DNA of 64,000 nt. It comes from an uncultured Clostridia bacterium. GTDB taxonomy: Bacteria; Bacillota; Clostridia; Oscillospirales; Acutalibacteraceae. The DNA lies in the NCBI GenBank assembly GCA_947364045.1, contig CANARN010000001.1, positions 97,506 through 161,505 of the forward strand, in the 5' to 3' direction. Shown here piece by piece: positions 43,903 through 53,140 of this stretch. Positions within the stretch are counted from its first letter, which is position 1, and each line of letters starts with the position of its first letter. Under the pieces are notes generated by a model. It was not told where the DNA came from and did not search any database. It saw only the letters and a list, made by a program, of their open reading frames with translations. The position numbers and the translations under genes are program-made.

Positions 43903-44340
43903 TTATTTCGTCCCCGTTGAACCGAAACCTCCGGTGCCTCTGTCTGTTTCGTCAAGCTCGTCTGTTTCTATTAGCGTGGGGATACACACCTGTTTTATTA
44001 CCATTTGGGCAATTCGCTCAAACGGCTCAATTGTGTACGGCTCGTCTGTAGCTTTAATAACGCCTACGCACACCTCACCTCTGTAATCACTGTCTACAAC
44101 ACCGACGGAGTTTAAAAGGCAGATGCCTCTTTTTATGCTAAGCCCCGAGCGTGAGTGAATGAATGCCGCATAGCCTTCGGGTACGGCAATAGCAATACCA
44201 GTCGGAATTAAAGCTGTGTCACCTTTGCTAAGCGTTAACGGCTTGTCTATGCAGGCGTAAAGGTCAAAGCCTGCCGCGCCGTCAGTCCCCCTTGTGGGAA
44301 TTTTTGCGTTTTCCTTCAACTTTTTGATTTTAAGCTCCAT
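43903..44340 (-). CDS. dut: dUTP diphosphatase
   Basis: Converts dUTP to dUMP and pyrophosphate. 145 residues with the five dUTPase motifs: GAAGFDLYA, HSRSGLSIKRGI, NSVGVVDSDYRGEV, ERIAQMVI and RGTGGFGSTG at the C-terminus. It overlaps the U32 peptidase stop by one base. Confidence 0.95.
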   Translation of the reverse strand: MELKIKKLKENAKIPTRGTDGAAGFDLYACIDKPLTLSKGDTALIPTGIAIAVPEGYAAFIHSRSGLSIKRGICLLNSVGVVDSDYRGEVCVGVIKATDEPYTIEPFERIAQMVIKQVCIPTLIETDELDETDRGTGGFGSTGTK

Positions 44341-46370
44341 TATTCAACACCTCTGTAAAGAAGTCCTCTGGTAAAATCGCCGTCGGGACTTTTTTCGCTA
44401 TAATACGATTCCATAATTCTATTTACTTCGTCTTTCGTTTCAACGGTAAAATTAAAGAATAAAAAGTCGTTATTCTTAATTTCTCCCAGCCTGTCCGCCA
44501 TAAAAACAGGGCGTGAGTTGAGTATTTCGGAATACCCCATATTGCACCGTACAGGGAAGAAAATTCCCTTCCTGTCTGTGATACTGCTGTTACGCTTACA
44601 TTCGGCGCATGTTTTGCCGTTTTTTACGGGGCAGTTTCGTGTGAGCATAAGGGGAATTCTGCCGTAAGCGAAAACACCTTTTTTTATAGGTGCGGAGAGC
44701 TTATTTGCAAGCTCTAAACCACATTCGCAGGACAAAATCATTTCAGAAATTCCGAGCGCTTTTGCCTCGTCGGCAGAAAAGGAATTGAGAATATTCATAC
44801 TGCTTGACGCTGTAATCTTTTTGCCGCATTTTTTTGCAATTGCCGCTGCGTCAAGAGTGTGGCAAAGAGCAAATTCAGCAGAAGATGCAGAAAGCAGATT
44901 TTCTACTTGATTTTCATTTCCGAACATTCCGTGTGGAAGCTCAACGGCATATCCGTTTTTCGCAACGATTTCATCAGGTGTATTAAGCGGAACAAAAATT
45001 TTGTCTGCATCTAAATTTTCAGGCACATTATCAGCGCTGTCAAATCTGCAATATATTTCATTGAAGTTCTTTGCAGGGATTTCAGTATGAATCGGGCAGG
45101 GAAATATTTTTCTTGACGGAATTTCACCGATTTTGTCCGCTAAAGCTTCAAGAGCTTTTCTGCGCATAAGGTTTATCTGCGAAACGGGCAGGGTATAATC
45201 AATATTTTCATCTGTCTTTATTTCAGCTGCTTCAAACTGCGTGCCGCCGCATTTCAGGAGCGCATCTTTTATTCTTTCGGCGCTTATCGGTCGGTTTATA
45301 GGCTTTTCGCATACATCTTCACTGTAAATATGCACCGTATTTTCTGAGCAGACAGCGGTAAGCGCTGCCTTTTCGCCGAGTTTCCCGTGAAAATCAAAAT
45401 TAACTTTATATCTCGGCTTTTCTTTTTCGTAAATTCGGGCATATTTATCCAAAAGCTCTTTGGTGGCGGACTGAACATTCTCCTTTTCACGATATCCGAA
45501 CATAGATTTGCCGAGTTCACCGTGAAAATACCCCTGAGTAAATCCCGAGCGTGAAAAAAGATTTTGTAAATCGGTCTGCATATTTTCGCTGTAACTGCCC
45601 TGAAGTGAGGCTTTGCAGGCTGTCACTGCGGCGCTTACATATTCGGGACGTTTCATTCTGCCCTCAATTTTAAATGAGCTTATGCCTAAACCCGAAAGCT
45701 CGTTGATGTGTTCAATCAAAGATAAATCCTTAAGGCTTAAATCGTGACCGGTACCGCCGAGCGTCTTAAAAGGCAGACGGCACGGCTGTGCGCAAAGCCC
45801 TCTGTTGCCGCTTCGCGAGCCGAGAACTGAGCTTAACAGGCACTGACCCGAAACGCACATACAAAGCGCTCCGTGAATGAACATTTCAAGAGGTATGGGA
45901 GAAGATTTACAAAGCTCTTTTATTTCGTTTAAGGACAGTTCTCTCGGGAGTACCGCGCGGGAAAATCCCATTTTCTTTAAAAGCTGTAACCCCTCTTTTG
46001 TGCCGACCGTCATTTGAGTGCTGGCGTGCATAGACATTTGGGGGCAAATGGAGCGAACAATGCGCGCCACGCCCAAATCCTGAATAATCAGAGCATCTGC
46101 GCCTGCTTTACAAATTGCTTTTACCGTTTCGGCGGCTTCATCTGCTTCCGTATCTTTTATAAGGGTGTTAAGAGTAACATACACCTTAACACCCCTTGAA
46201 TGACAGTATTTTATTGTTTCGCTTAAAGCTTCTTCGGAAAAGTTGTCCGCATTTCTGCGCGCATTAAAATTACCCACGCCGAAATATACCGCGTCAGCAC
46301 CTGAAAGTACAGCGGCTTTTAATGCTTCAGGATTACCCGCAGGGGCAAGAATTTCACTTTTGTTCATCAT
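44340..46370 (-). CDS. U32 family peptidase / tRNA- or rRNA-hydroxylation protein
   Basis: 676 residues. The N-terminal domain carries LAPAGNPEALKAAVLSGADA and AVYFGVGNFNARRNADNF, with FIHGALCMCVSGQCLLSSVL and RGLCAQPCRLPF, the cysteine-rich signature of U32 proteins. A DUF3656-like middle part and a C-terminal section with KNGKTCAECKRNSS follow. Although called peptidases, many U32 members take part in RNA hydroxylation; this one has the RlhA/YegQ-like long form. The start (ATG ATG at 46370) overlaps the zapA stop by 17 bases. Confidence 0.87.
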   Translation of the reverse strand: MMNKSEILAPAGNPEALKAAVLSGADAVYFGVGNFNARRNADNFSEEALSETIKYCHSRGVKVYVTLNTLIKDTEADEAAETVKAICKAGADALIIQDLGVARIVRSICPQMSMHASTQMTVGTKEGLQLLKKMGFSRAVLPRELSLNEIKELCKSSPIPLEMFIHGALCMCVSGQCLLSSVLGSRSGNRGLCAQPCRLPFKTLGGTGHDLSLKDLSLIEHINELSGLGISSFKIEGRMKRPEYVSAAVTACKASLQGSYSENMQTDLQNLFSRSGFTQGYFHGELGKSMFGYREKENVQSATKELLDKYARIYEKEKPRYKVNFDFHGKLGEKAALTAVCSENTVHIYSEDVCEKPINRPISAERIKDALLKCGGTQFEAAEIKTDENIDYTLPVSQINLMRRKALEALADKIGEIPSRKIFPCPIHTEIPAKNFNEIYCRFDSADNVPENLDADKIFVPLNTPDEIVAKNGYAVELPHGMFGNENQVENLLSASSAEFALCHTLDAAAIAKKCGKKITASSSMNILNSFSADEAKALGISEMILSCECGLELANKLSAPIKKGVFAYGRIPLMLTRNCPVKNGKTCAECKRNSSITDRKGIFFPVRCNMGYSEILNSRPVFMADRLGEIKNNDFLFFNFTVETKDEVNRIMESYYSEKSPDGDFTRGLLYRGVE

Positions 46371-46740
46371 CTTTTTTGTTCTTGGAGCCTGCGAAAAGAT
46401 TTATCTGGTCATTTTTAAAGCTTACTTCTGTTTTGTATCGCTCAAGCTCGCGCTTGTAATAATCCCGTTCATTTTTAGCTTTGGTTGCTTCGTCAAGATA
46501 TTCTGTTATCTGCTTGCGGAAGTTGTCAACCGCAGAATTTGCCTTTTCACACTCATCGGCAATTTCCAGAGCAGTTAAAACTGCCGCCTGATTAACCGTA
46601 ATAAGCGAGTTACTGCGGAGAATTTCCGTCATACGTCTGTCAATTTTCTCTCCGAGCGCTACGGTGTATTCAAGGGTTTCATCGGTGTTGATGTAGTAGT
46701 CAATACCGCCGATATGAAGCTTAACTCTGATTTTATCCAT
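46354..46740 (-). CDS. zapA: Cell division protein ZapA
   Basis: 128 residues: a small N-terminal beta domain (DKIRVKLHIGGIDYYINTDE) followed by a long coiled coil (QAAVLTALEIADECEKANSA and the KAKNERDYYKRELERYKTEV stretch). ZapA bundles FtsZ protofilaments. The acidic Asp/Lys-rich tail is divergent. In clostridia zapA commonly precedes a U32 gene, as here. Confidence 0.85.
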   Translation of the reverse strand: MDKIRVKLHIGGIDYYINTDETLEYTVALGEKIDRRMTEILRSNSLITVNQAAVLTALEIADECEKANSAVDNFRKQITEYLDEATKAKNERDYYKRELERYKTEVSFKNDQINLFAGSKNKKDDEQK

Positions 46741-46830
46741 TTTTCCACACCTCTGTTTTTAAATTCCTTTTCAGTAAGAAACGGTAAATAAAAGTTTACA
46801 AAGCTATTGTAACATATTACCTTGTGCTTT

Positions 46831-47136
46831 TCAAGCATTATGTCCGTTCTTTAAAATTGAGTCAAGAAGACCTCCTGATTGCCGTGAGTCATTTCTGGGA
46901 GGCTTAATGTCAACAAGTATGGTGTCGTCGCCGATAACCTTAATTTCGTTCCAGCATATTTTTATGTCATTTTCTCTGCCCAAAAGCCCAAAGCACTTGC
47001 CCTTGCCGTAAATGATGATTGACACAAGACAGCCTGAGCAGGTGTCCACCTCAACGTCGCAGACATTGCCGAGTCTTGCTCCGTCGCAAAGATTTATAAC
47101 CTCTTTTTCATTTAAGTCAGTAATGTAACAGTTCAT
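46831..47136 (-). CDS. YlmC/YmxH family PRC-barrel sporulation protein
   Basis: 101 residues starting MNCYITDLNEKEVINLCDGA, then RLGNVCDVEVDTCSGCLVSI, a PRC-barrel beta domain. Family members are expressed during sporulation and are near sigma-factor genes. The ATG at 47136 is preferred since AGGGGCGGA lies upstream; the longer frame crosses the sigG terminator. It follows sigG directly, which fits a shared forespore role. Confidence 0.85.
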   Translation of the reverse strand: MNCYITDLNEKEVINLCDGARLGNVCDVEVDTCSGCLVSIIIYGKGKCFGLLGRENDIKICWNEIKVIGDDTILVDIKPPRNDSRQSGGLLDSILKNGHNA

Positions 47137-47177
47137 ATCACAGTCCGCCCCTATGCGTTTTATTACAGTATATGCAA

Positions 47178-47203
47178 AAAAAGAGGCATTGTGCCTCTTA
47201 GTT
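47178..47203 (-). terminator. Terminator after sigG
   Basis: AAGAGGCA and TGCCTCTT surround a 3-base loop; on the minus strand seven T follow. It separates sigG from the YlmC/YmxH gene. Confidence 0.82.
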
Positions 47204-47213
47204 TTTTGTTTTT

Positions 47214-47981
47214 TCAATTCTCTTTAATTTTTTTGAGAGCGCCCTTCTCGAGCCTGCTGACCTGAGCCTGCGAAATGCCGATTTCCTCTGCAACCTCCAT
47301 CTGCGTTTTACCCTGCATAAACCTGAGCGTCAGAATTTGCTTTTCACGGTTGCCCAAGTGTTTAATAGTTTCTTTTATTGAAATTTCATTGAGCCAGTCA
47401 TCGTCGCTTTCCGCGCCGCCTACCTGGTCCATAACGTATATGGTATCTCCTCCGTCGGAATAGACAGGTTCATAAAGTGACATCGGCTCAACAATCGCCT
47501 CAAGCGCTAATACAACATCTGTAGGTTTAAGACCTAATTCTTTTGCAATTTCTTCTATAGTTGCGTCTCTGCCCAATGTATTTTGAATTTTTTCCTTCGC
47601 CTGCATTGCATGATAGGCAGTGTCACGAAGCGAACGGCTGACCCTTATGGGATTGTAATCTCTTAAATACCGCCTGATTTCGCCGATAATCATCGGTACG
47701 GCATAGGTAGAAAATTTTACGTTTTGCGTAATGTCGAAATTGTCGATGGATTTAATAAGACCTATGCACCCCACCTGAAAAAGATCATCGGGATTTTCGC
47801 ATCTGCCGCTGAATTTTTGAACAACGGACAGCACAAGACGTAAATTACCTTCAATCAGCTTTTGCCGCGCATATGCGTCGCCGTTTTTGACCTTTTTCAG
47901 CAGTTCTGTTTTTTCTTTTTCCGTTAAAACCTTGAGCTTAGACGTATTTATTCCGCAGATTTCCACTTTACTGTATTGCAC
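47214..47981 (-). CDS. sigG: Forespore-specific RNA polymerase sigma factor SigG
   Basis: 255 residues from a GTG start. KVEICGINTSKLKVL is the conserved SigG N-terminus. Region 2 has NLRLVLSVVQKFSG, FQVGCIGLIKSIDNFD and KFSTYAVPMIIGEIRRYLRD; region 4 ends with GKTQMEVAEEIGISQAQVSR. AAAGGAAG lies six bases before the GTG, so the frame extension to 48011 is not used. It directs late forespore gene expression and marks the organism as capable, at least genetically, of endospore formation. Confidence 0.95.
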   Translation of the reverse strand: MQYSKVEICGINTSKLKVLTEKEKTELLKKVKNGDAYARQKLIEGNLRLVLSVVQKFSGRCENPDDLFQVGCIGLIKSIDNFDITQNVKFSTYAVPMIIGEIRRYLRDYNPIRVSRSLRDTAYHAMQAKEKIQNTLGRDATIEEIAKELGLKPTDVVLALEAIVEPMSLYEPVYSDGGDTIYVMDQVGGAESDDDWLNEISIKETIKHLGNREKQILTLRFMQGKTQMEVAEEIGISQAQVSRLEKGALKKIKEN

Positions 47982-48014
47982 ACAAATCTTCCTTTGCTGT
48001 TTTATGTACAATTT

Positions 48015-48045
48015 TATTATGGACTCTATGCGGCTCGTTTAATCA
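48015..48045 (-). promoter_or_regulatory. Candidate sigma-G/forespore promoter upstream of sigG
   Basis: On the minus strand TGATTA (48045-48040) and CATAATA (48021-48015) are separated by 18 bases, close to the sigma-G consensus TGAATA and CATACTA. An autoregulated forespore promoter is known upstream of Bacillus sigG, which supports this reading. Confidence 0.55.
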
Positions 48046-48079
48046 CGGAATAAAAAATTTAATTAGATAAAGAGTTGCA

Positions 48080-48102
48080 GGGGATACCGAGTCGGCATCC
48101 CG
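48080..48102 (-). terminator. Hairpin after glmS, probable terminator
   Basis: GGGATGCCGA and TCGGTATCCC (minus strand) form a stable stem; the T-rich tail is interrupted, so termination strength is uncertain. Confidence 0.6.
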
Positions 48103-48157
48103 CTGTGAAATTGATAATTATTGCAAATCATATTTAAGAACAGCCGAGATTACTGCT

Positions 48158-49975
48158 TTATTCCACCGTAACGGATTTGGCAAGATTTCTCGGTTTGTCA
48201 ACGTCAAAGCCTTTTAACACCGTTGTGTGATATGCCAAAAGCTGAAGCGGGACAACCGTTATTGACGGCATAAGGTAGCGTGACGCACAAGGGACATATA
48301 TTACCTTATCTGCAACCTCTTCTATCCCTTTCGTTCCTTCTTTGACAATGGCAATGACATAAGCGCCTCGGGCGCGTACCTCTTTAATATTTGAAATCAT
48401 TTTGCCGAGCAACGCATCGTCCGTGCCTATTGCTACAACTGCCGTTCCGTTTTCAATAAGCGAAATTGTGCCGTGCTTAAGCTCGCCTGCGCCGTACCCC
48501 TCGGAGTGAATATATGAAATTTCTTTAAGCTTTAACGAGCCTTCAAGGCAAAGCGGGTAGTCAATCCCTCTGCCGATAAAGAACATACTCTGACGGTCTT
48601 TAATATGCCGTGCAATTTCCTTTGTATTGTCAGATGAACAGAGCGCTTTTTTAATTTTTTCGGGAACGGTGAGAACCTCTTCCGTGAAATTGCGGAGAAT
48701 ATCGTCACCCATAAGCCCTTTTTCATGAGCGAGAAAAGCGGCTAAAATGTAGCAAACCCCAAGCTGTGCCATAAGCGCTTTTGTTGTGGCAACGGCTATT
48801 TCAGCTCCTGCGTTTGTGTAAATAACACCGTCCGACTCTCTTGCAATGGTGCTGTAAAGCACATTGACAATCGACATAGTAAACGCACCCCTTGCCTTTG
48901 ACTCACGAAGTGAAGCAAGTGTGTCAGCCGTTTCGCCCGACTGGCTTACAAAAATGCATAAATCATTTTCATTCAGTATAGGGTTTCTGTATCTGAATTC
49001 GCTTGCAATGTCAACAATTACGGGTATGCGTGCCATATCCTCGATAATGTATTTTGCAGTCATACCTACGTGGTAAGCGCTTCCGCAGGCAACAATGTGG
49101 ATTCTGCTGAGATTTTTGATAAATCCTTTCGGAAACTCAAACGGCAGAGTAATACTTCCGTCCTTTATGAGCGGTGAAACGGTATCATGGAAAGCCTTTG
49201 GCTGTTCGTAGATTTCCTTTTCCATAAAATAATCGTAGCCGTTTTTCTGAGCGGCGTCAACGCTCATATTTATGCTGTTGATATCGGCTGCTTTTTCTTC
49301 GCCGTCGATGCCGTAAACAGTGATTCCGTCCTTCCTCAGCTCAACAAAATCGTTATCCTTTACAATATAGCAATCCTTTGTGTACGGAAGAATTGCGGGA
49401 ATATCAGACGCAATGAAATATTCTCCGTCGCCTGCGCCTATAATCATAGGATTATCCTTTTTCATTGTGAATACTTTATCGGAAAAGCCTTTAACAAGCA
49501 TTGCAACGGCGTATGAGCCTTCTAAGCGTGCGGCGGTTTTTATCATTGTTTCAACGGCGTTTCCGTTAAACAGACTGTCAAAAAGCTGTGCAATTACCTC
49601 AGTGTCGGTTTCCGATTTAAAAACATAACCCTTTTCGGCAAGCTCGTTTTTAATTTCAATATAGTTTTCGATAATACCGTTGTGAACAAGCGTTACAATG
49701 CCGTTCATTGAGGAGTGCGGATGGGCGTTGCTTCGGTCGGGAATTCCGTGTGTTGCCCAGCGTGTGTGACCTATACCGACTGTTCCTACGGGGTAAACCC
49801 TGTCAATTTCCGCTTTAAGATTATCAATTCTGCCTTTTTCCTTGATAACAGTAACCTTTTGACCTGAAACGGCAATACCTGCCGAGTCATAGCCTCTGTA
49901 TTCAAGACGTCTTAACCCCTCAATAAGAATGGGCGCCGCCTGTTTTTCGCCGATATAACCTACTATTCCGCACAT
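48158..49975 (-). CDS. glmS: Glutamine-fructose-6-phosphate aminotransferase (isomerizing)
   Basis: Makes glucosamine-6-phosphate from fructose-6-phosphate and glutamine. 605 residues beginning MCGIVGYIGEK, whose Cys becomes the N-terminal nucleophile of the glutaminase domain. Two SIS domains follow (HIVACGSAYHVGMTAKYII and the second around GRGIDYPLCLEGSLKLKEI), and the C-terminus KPRNLAKSVTVE is the conserved isomerase tail. GGAGGA precedes the ATG. Only about 70 bases separate it from the divergent gene, too few for a glmS ribozyme, and none is seen. Confidence 0.97.
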   Translation of the reverse strand: MCGIVGYIGEKQAAPILIEGLRRLEYRGYDSAGIAVSGQKVTVIKEKGRIDNLKAEIDRVYPVGTVGIGHTRWATHGIPDRSNAHPHSSMNGIVTLVHNGIIENYIEIKNELAEKGYVFKSETDTEVIAQLFDSLFNGNAVETMIKTAARLEGSYAVAMLVKGFSDKVFTMKKDNPMIIGAGDGEYFIASDIPAILPYTKDCYIVKDNDFVELRKDGITVYGIDGEEKAADINSINMSVDAAQKNGYDYFMEKEIYEQPKAFHDTVSPLIKDGSITLPFEFPKGFIKNLSRIHIVACGSAYHVGMTAKYIIEDMARIPVIVDIASEFRYRNPILNENDLCIFVSQSGETADTLASLRESKARGAFTMSIVNVLYSTIARESDGVIYTNAGAEIAVATTKALMAQLGVCYILAAFLAHEKGLMGDDILRNFTEEVLTVPEKIKKALCSSDNTKEIARHIKDRQSMFFIGRGIDYPLCLEGSLKLKEISYIHSEGYGAGELKHGTISLIENGTAVVAIGTDDALLGKMISNIKEVRARGAYVIAIVKEGTKGIEEVADKVIYVPCASRYLMPSITVVPLQLLAYHTTVLKGFDVDKPRNLAKSVTVE

Positions 49976-50045
49976 AAAAATTCCTCCGTTAAAAAATTGT
50001 ATTGAATGTTGATTTCGTGTTAATACTGTTTTTGAGGTGATTATA

Positions 50046-50819
50046 ATGATGTATATTAAATTAAAAGCTCAAAAAATGCTTATAGGTAAGAATAAAAAAG
50101 CTTTTGCAGTAAGCATTTTACCGTTTTTAATGTCAGCGCCGCTGTTGTTTCTTAATTATTATTTACTGATTTTTTTGAAAAACAATGCAGAAATATCTTT
50201 ATTTTTAAAAATTCCGATTGCAGTAATTTCGGCGGTGATTTCACTGCTTATGATAAACACAGTATCGTTTATATGCGAAAATTATTTTTTCAGAAAGGCA
50301 ACGGACTCGTTTGCGCCTGTTAGAGCGGCAGATGTTTTTTGCTCCTTCGGCGTAAAAATATTAAAAGCTTTACTGTTTTTTTCGTGGTCAGCCGTTTTCT
50401 TTTCTCCGAGCGCTGTGCTTGCATTTTGCGCATATTTTTCAAGGTCAAGGAGCTATTCCGCTGAAATAGTGACAACTCTTGCCGTTTCGGCAGGTCTGAC
50501 GGCAATAGTTGGAGCGGGGTGCTTTTTTATACTGTTCAGCCGTTATTCAAAATGCAGCTTCATTCAGTTTACAACAGGCGAAACCAATCCCGTAAAGGTG
50601 TTGGCGAAGAGTACGGAGCTTATGGAAGAGAATCAGATAAAATATTCTCTTTTCCGACTGTCGTTTTTGGGGTGGGATTTGCTGTGCGCGCTCTTATTCC
50701 CGATTATATATGTTTTGCCCTACCGAAAATGCTCGAAATATATATTTTTCAGTGAAAAACAAAGAAAAAAACAGGTTGAAGTATTTAACGACAAGCCTGT
50801 AGTGTTTATCTTCGGATAG
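50046..50819 (+). CDS. Polytopic membrane protein, function unknown
   Basis: Not recognised. 257 residues with about five hydrophobic helices (for instance ILPFLMSAPLLFLNYYLLIF and IAVISAVISLLMINTVSFI), joined by short basic loops, and a cytoplasmic tail rich in Lys and Arg (FSEKQRKKQVEVF). GAGGTG lies just upstream of the ATG at 50046; a GTG nine bases further up is possible. It is divergent from glmS and has no clear operon partner. Confidence 0.6.
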   Translation: MMYIKLKAQKMLIGKNKKAFAVSILPFLMSAPLLFLNYYLLIFLKNNAEISLFLKIPIAVISAVISLLMINTVSFICENYFFRKATDSFAPVRAADVFCSFGVKILKALLFFSWSAVFFSPSAVLAFCAYFSRSRSYSAEIVTTLAVSAGLTAIVGAGCFFILFSRYSKCSFIQFTTGETNPVKVLAKSTELMEENQIKYSLFRLSFLGWDLLCALLFPIIYVLPYRKCSKYIFFSEKQRKKQVEVFNDKPVVFIFG

Positions 50820-50856
50820 AAAAAAGACCGAGATTCTTATTGAATCTCGGTCTGAT
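50820..50856 (-). terminator. Terminator between the membrane protein and pduL
   Basis: AGACCGAGATTC and GAATCTCGGTCT form a 12-bp stem with a 5-base loop. On the minus strand six T follow, so it mainly terminates pduL. Confidence 0.85.
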
Positions 50857-50866
50857 AAGTTTTAAA

Positions 50867-51436
50867 TTAAAGAATAATTCCCATTTCACCGTTGGGCATA
50901 GCCGCATTTGACTCGTCTGTGTCAATGTGCATTGCAAGCTTAAATTTCTCACTTACTCTTACGACAACGTCGCCGAAAATAAGCTCTCTGCCGTTTGAAG
51001 GAACCTTAACAGAAACAATCTGCTTGTCGGAAAGTCCGTAATTTGCGGCATCCTCAGGTGTCATATGTATATGTCTTTTTGCAACAATAACGCCTTCGTT
51101 GATCTCAATTTCACCGGCAGGACCTACAAGCTTGCAGCCGGGTGTGCCTGCAATGTCGCCTGACTCACGTACAACTGCGGCAACGCCGATTGAACGAGCG
51201 TCAGAAGCGGAAATTTCAACCTGATTTGCAGGTCTTACGGGACCGAGGATTGAAACTGCGGGGAACTGACCCTTAGGGCCTATCACGGCAATTCTTTCTT
51301 CGCAGGCGAACTGACCGGGCTGTGAAAGGTCTTTTTTCTTCGTAAGCTCGTGTCCTTCGCCGAAAAGTATTGCAAGAGCTTCTGCCGTTACGTGAACGTG
51401 TCTTGCAGAGGTTTCGATTAAAACTGTTTTTTCCAT
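50867..51436 (-). CDS. pduL: Phosphate propanoyltransferase PduL
   Basis: Interconverts acyl-CoA and acyl phosphate. 189 residues with the two PduL zinc-binding regions: TSARHVHVTAEALAILFG and RHIHMTPEDAANYG, each holding a His-x-His pair, plus GPVRPANQVEISASDARS. No microcompartment shell or diol dehydratase gene is present, so it probably serves as a housekeeping phosphotransacylase for acetate or propionate production. Confidence 0.92.
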   Translation of the reverse strand: MEKTVLIETSARHVHVTAEALAILFGEGHELTKKKDLSQPGQFACEERIAVIGPKGQFPAVSILGPVRPANQVEISASDARSIGVAAVVRESGDIAGTPGCKLVGPAGEIEINEGVIVAKRHIHMTPEDAANYGLSDKQIVSVKVPSNGRELIFGDVVVRVSEKFKLAMHIDTDESNAAMPNGEMGIIL

Positions 51437-51522
51437 ATTAATACTTCCTTCTCATAATTTGATAATATATTAATGAACAATATAATACTCCATTTTTGTT
51501 ATTTTGTAAAGTGCAAATAAAT

Positions 51523-52170
51523 TTACAAAAGCTCTTTAAAGGAATGAATACTTTTATCTGCCGTTTTGCGCATTTCGTCCCAGTCATTTGCCGATGATTC
51601 GTCAAACATTGCAATAGCAGTAAAGCCTGCGTTCTTTGCGCTTTTAAGTCCTGCAAGAATATCCTCAACAACAAGACATTTTGAGGGCGTAACGCCGATT
51701 TTCTTCGCTGCCAAAAGGTAAACGTCGGGGTGGGTTTTGTCCTTGCCCGCTTCGTGTACATATGTTTTAGAATCGAACAGATGCAAAACGCCGTTATGCT
51801 CTAAAACAGCTTTGCATAAATCGTCGTCTGAGGCGGTGGCATATGCGGTTTTCAGTCCGTTTTCCTTGCAGAATTTAATAAATTCCCCTGCGCCGTCTTT
51901 AAGAGGTACGGTGGTTTTGTACTGCTTCATACAAAGACTTCGCCATTCTTCGATGATACTGTTTACAGAATCGGGCAGATTGAACTCTTCTTTTGTGTAC
52001 TCAGCGGCAGAAACAAAATGCATTGTTTTAATTGTTTCCTTGTAATCGGGAGGTAAAGGAATTCCCCGTCTTTTAAAAAATTCAACATCAACCTCATGCC
52101 AGACGTCCATTGAGTCAATAAATGTGCCGTCAAGGTCAAAAATTATTCCGTCAAAATCTGTGATATTCAT
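51523..52170 (-). CDS. HAD family hydrolase (beta-phosphoglucomutase/phosphatase-like)
   Basis: 215 residues with HAD motif I GIIFDLDGTFIDSMD, motif II ATASDDD, motif III around GKDKTHPDVYLLAAKK and motif IV VVEDILAGLKSAKNAG. The four-helix cap between residues 20 and 85 is of the phosphoglucomutase/phosphatase subclass. It overlaps the next HAD gene by four bases, so both form an operon. Substrate unknown. Confidence 0.87.
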   Translation of the reverse strand: MNITDFDGIIFDLDGTFIDSMDVWHEVDVEFFKRRGIPLPPDYKETIKTMHFVSAAEYTKEEFNLPDSVNSIIEEWRSLCMKQYKTTVPLKDGAGEFIKFCKENGLKTAYATASDDDLCKAVLEHNGVLHLFDSKTYVHEAGKDKTHPDVYLLAAKKIGVTPSKCLVVEDILAGLKSAKNAGFTAIAMFDESSANDWDEMRKTADKSIHSFKELL

Positions 52171-53003
52171 AGCTTTTCTCTTTCATTTTCAAGATATTTT
52201 TCAATTTGAACCGCAACGCCGTCGTCCTCATTTGAAAGAGTGACGGATTTTGCGGCATTTTTAGCTACGTCCCAAGCGTTTGCGGTGGCGAAAGAATAAC
52301 CTGCTTTTCTCAGCATTTCACAGTCGTTTCCGCTGTCGCCGAATGCCATTACTTCGTTTTCTCCGATATTCAGAATTTTGCAAAGAGAGGAGAGGGCATA
52401 GCCTTTATTTGCGTTGAAATTGTTCATTTCAAGGTTTTCGGGAATAGACGAGGTTACATAAATTCCGCCGATTTCCGAAAGAGCATTTTTTACATCAGCA
52501 AGCTCATTTCCTGCAATGCGCATAATATTGATTTTTTCAACGCCGCGCTCACCGATATGCTCTGATAAATCGGGAACAACAATTGCCTTGTCCTTTAAAA
52601 CCTTTAAATAATGTGCCGAAATATTGCCGTAATTGTAAAGCTTTGCGGAATAACCGTCAAGAAAACATTCGCCCTCAAAGTAGATTTCGTGAGTAAGAGA
52701 ATGAGCGTTAATAACTTTAAATACTTTTTTTGATTTTTCGGCGCTTAGAAGCTGAGAGGTGATAATTTCACCTGTTTGTCCGTCATAGGTTACCGCGCCG
52801 TTGGAGGTGATTATATAATCCGCAAAGGGAACACGTGCGACAGCGTCAAAAATCAATGATTTTGTTCTGCCTGTTGCAATACAGATTTTAATTCCGTTTT
52901 CCTGCGCTTTTTTTAACGCAGTTACATTCCGTTCCGAAATGCTTTCGTGGTCATTTTTGAAAAGTGTGCCGTCTAAATCTGTCATAATAAGTTTTACTGC
53001 CAT
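52167..53003 (-). CDS. Cof-type HAD-IIB family hydrolase
   Basis: 278 residues with motif I LIMTDLDGTLFKNDHES, motif II IATGR, and motif IV AFGDSGNDCEMLRKAGYSFA. The large C2 cap between residues 85 and 190 identifies the Cof type. Such enzymes dephosphorylate sugar phosphates or flavin/pyridoxal phosphate. It stands first in a two-gene operon with the HAD protein that follows it (ATGA overlap). Confidence 0.89.
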   Translation of the reverse strand: MAVKLIMTDLDGTLFKNDHESISERNVTALKKAQENGIKICIATGRTKSLIFDAVARVPFADYIITSNGAVTYDGQTGEIITSQLLSAEKSKKVFKVINAHSLTHEIYFEGECFLDGYSAKLYNYGNISAHYLKVLKDKAIVVPDLSEHIGERGVEKINIMRIAGNELADVKNALSEIGGIYVTSSIPENLEMNNFNANKGYALSSLCKILNIGENEVMAFGDSGNDCEMLRKAGYSFATANAWDVAKNAAKSVTLSNEDDGVAVQIEKYLENEREKL

Positions 53004-53140
53004 TTTTATATCTCCGTTATTTACAAATTGATTTTTTATGATAAAATAAACGCAAACATTTATTTTAATAGATTTATTTATCCGTTCTCCTCTGCCTTAC
53101 GGCAAACCGTCGGACACGGACGAGATTTGTGAGTTGTGTT

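Noticed and set aside
49976..50045. glmS ribozyme or other leader switch
   Set aside because: Only 70 bases lie between glmS and the divergent gene; no ribozyme core is present.
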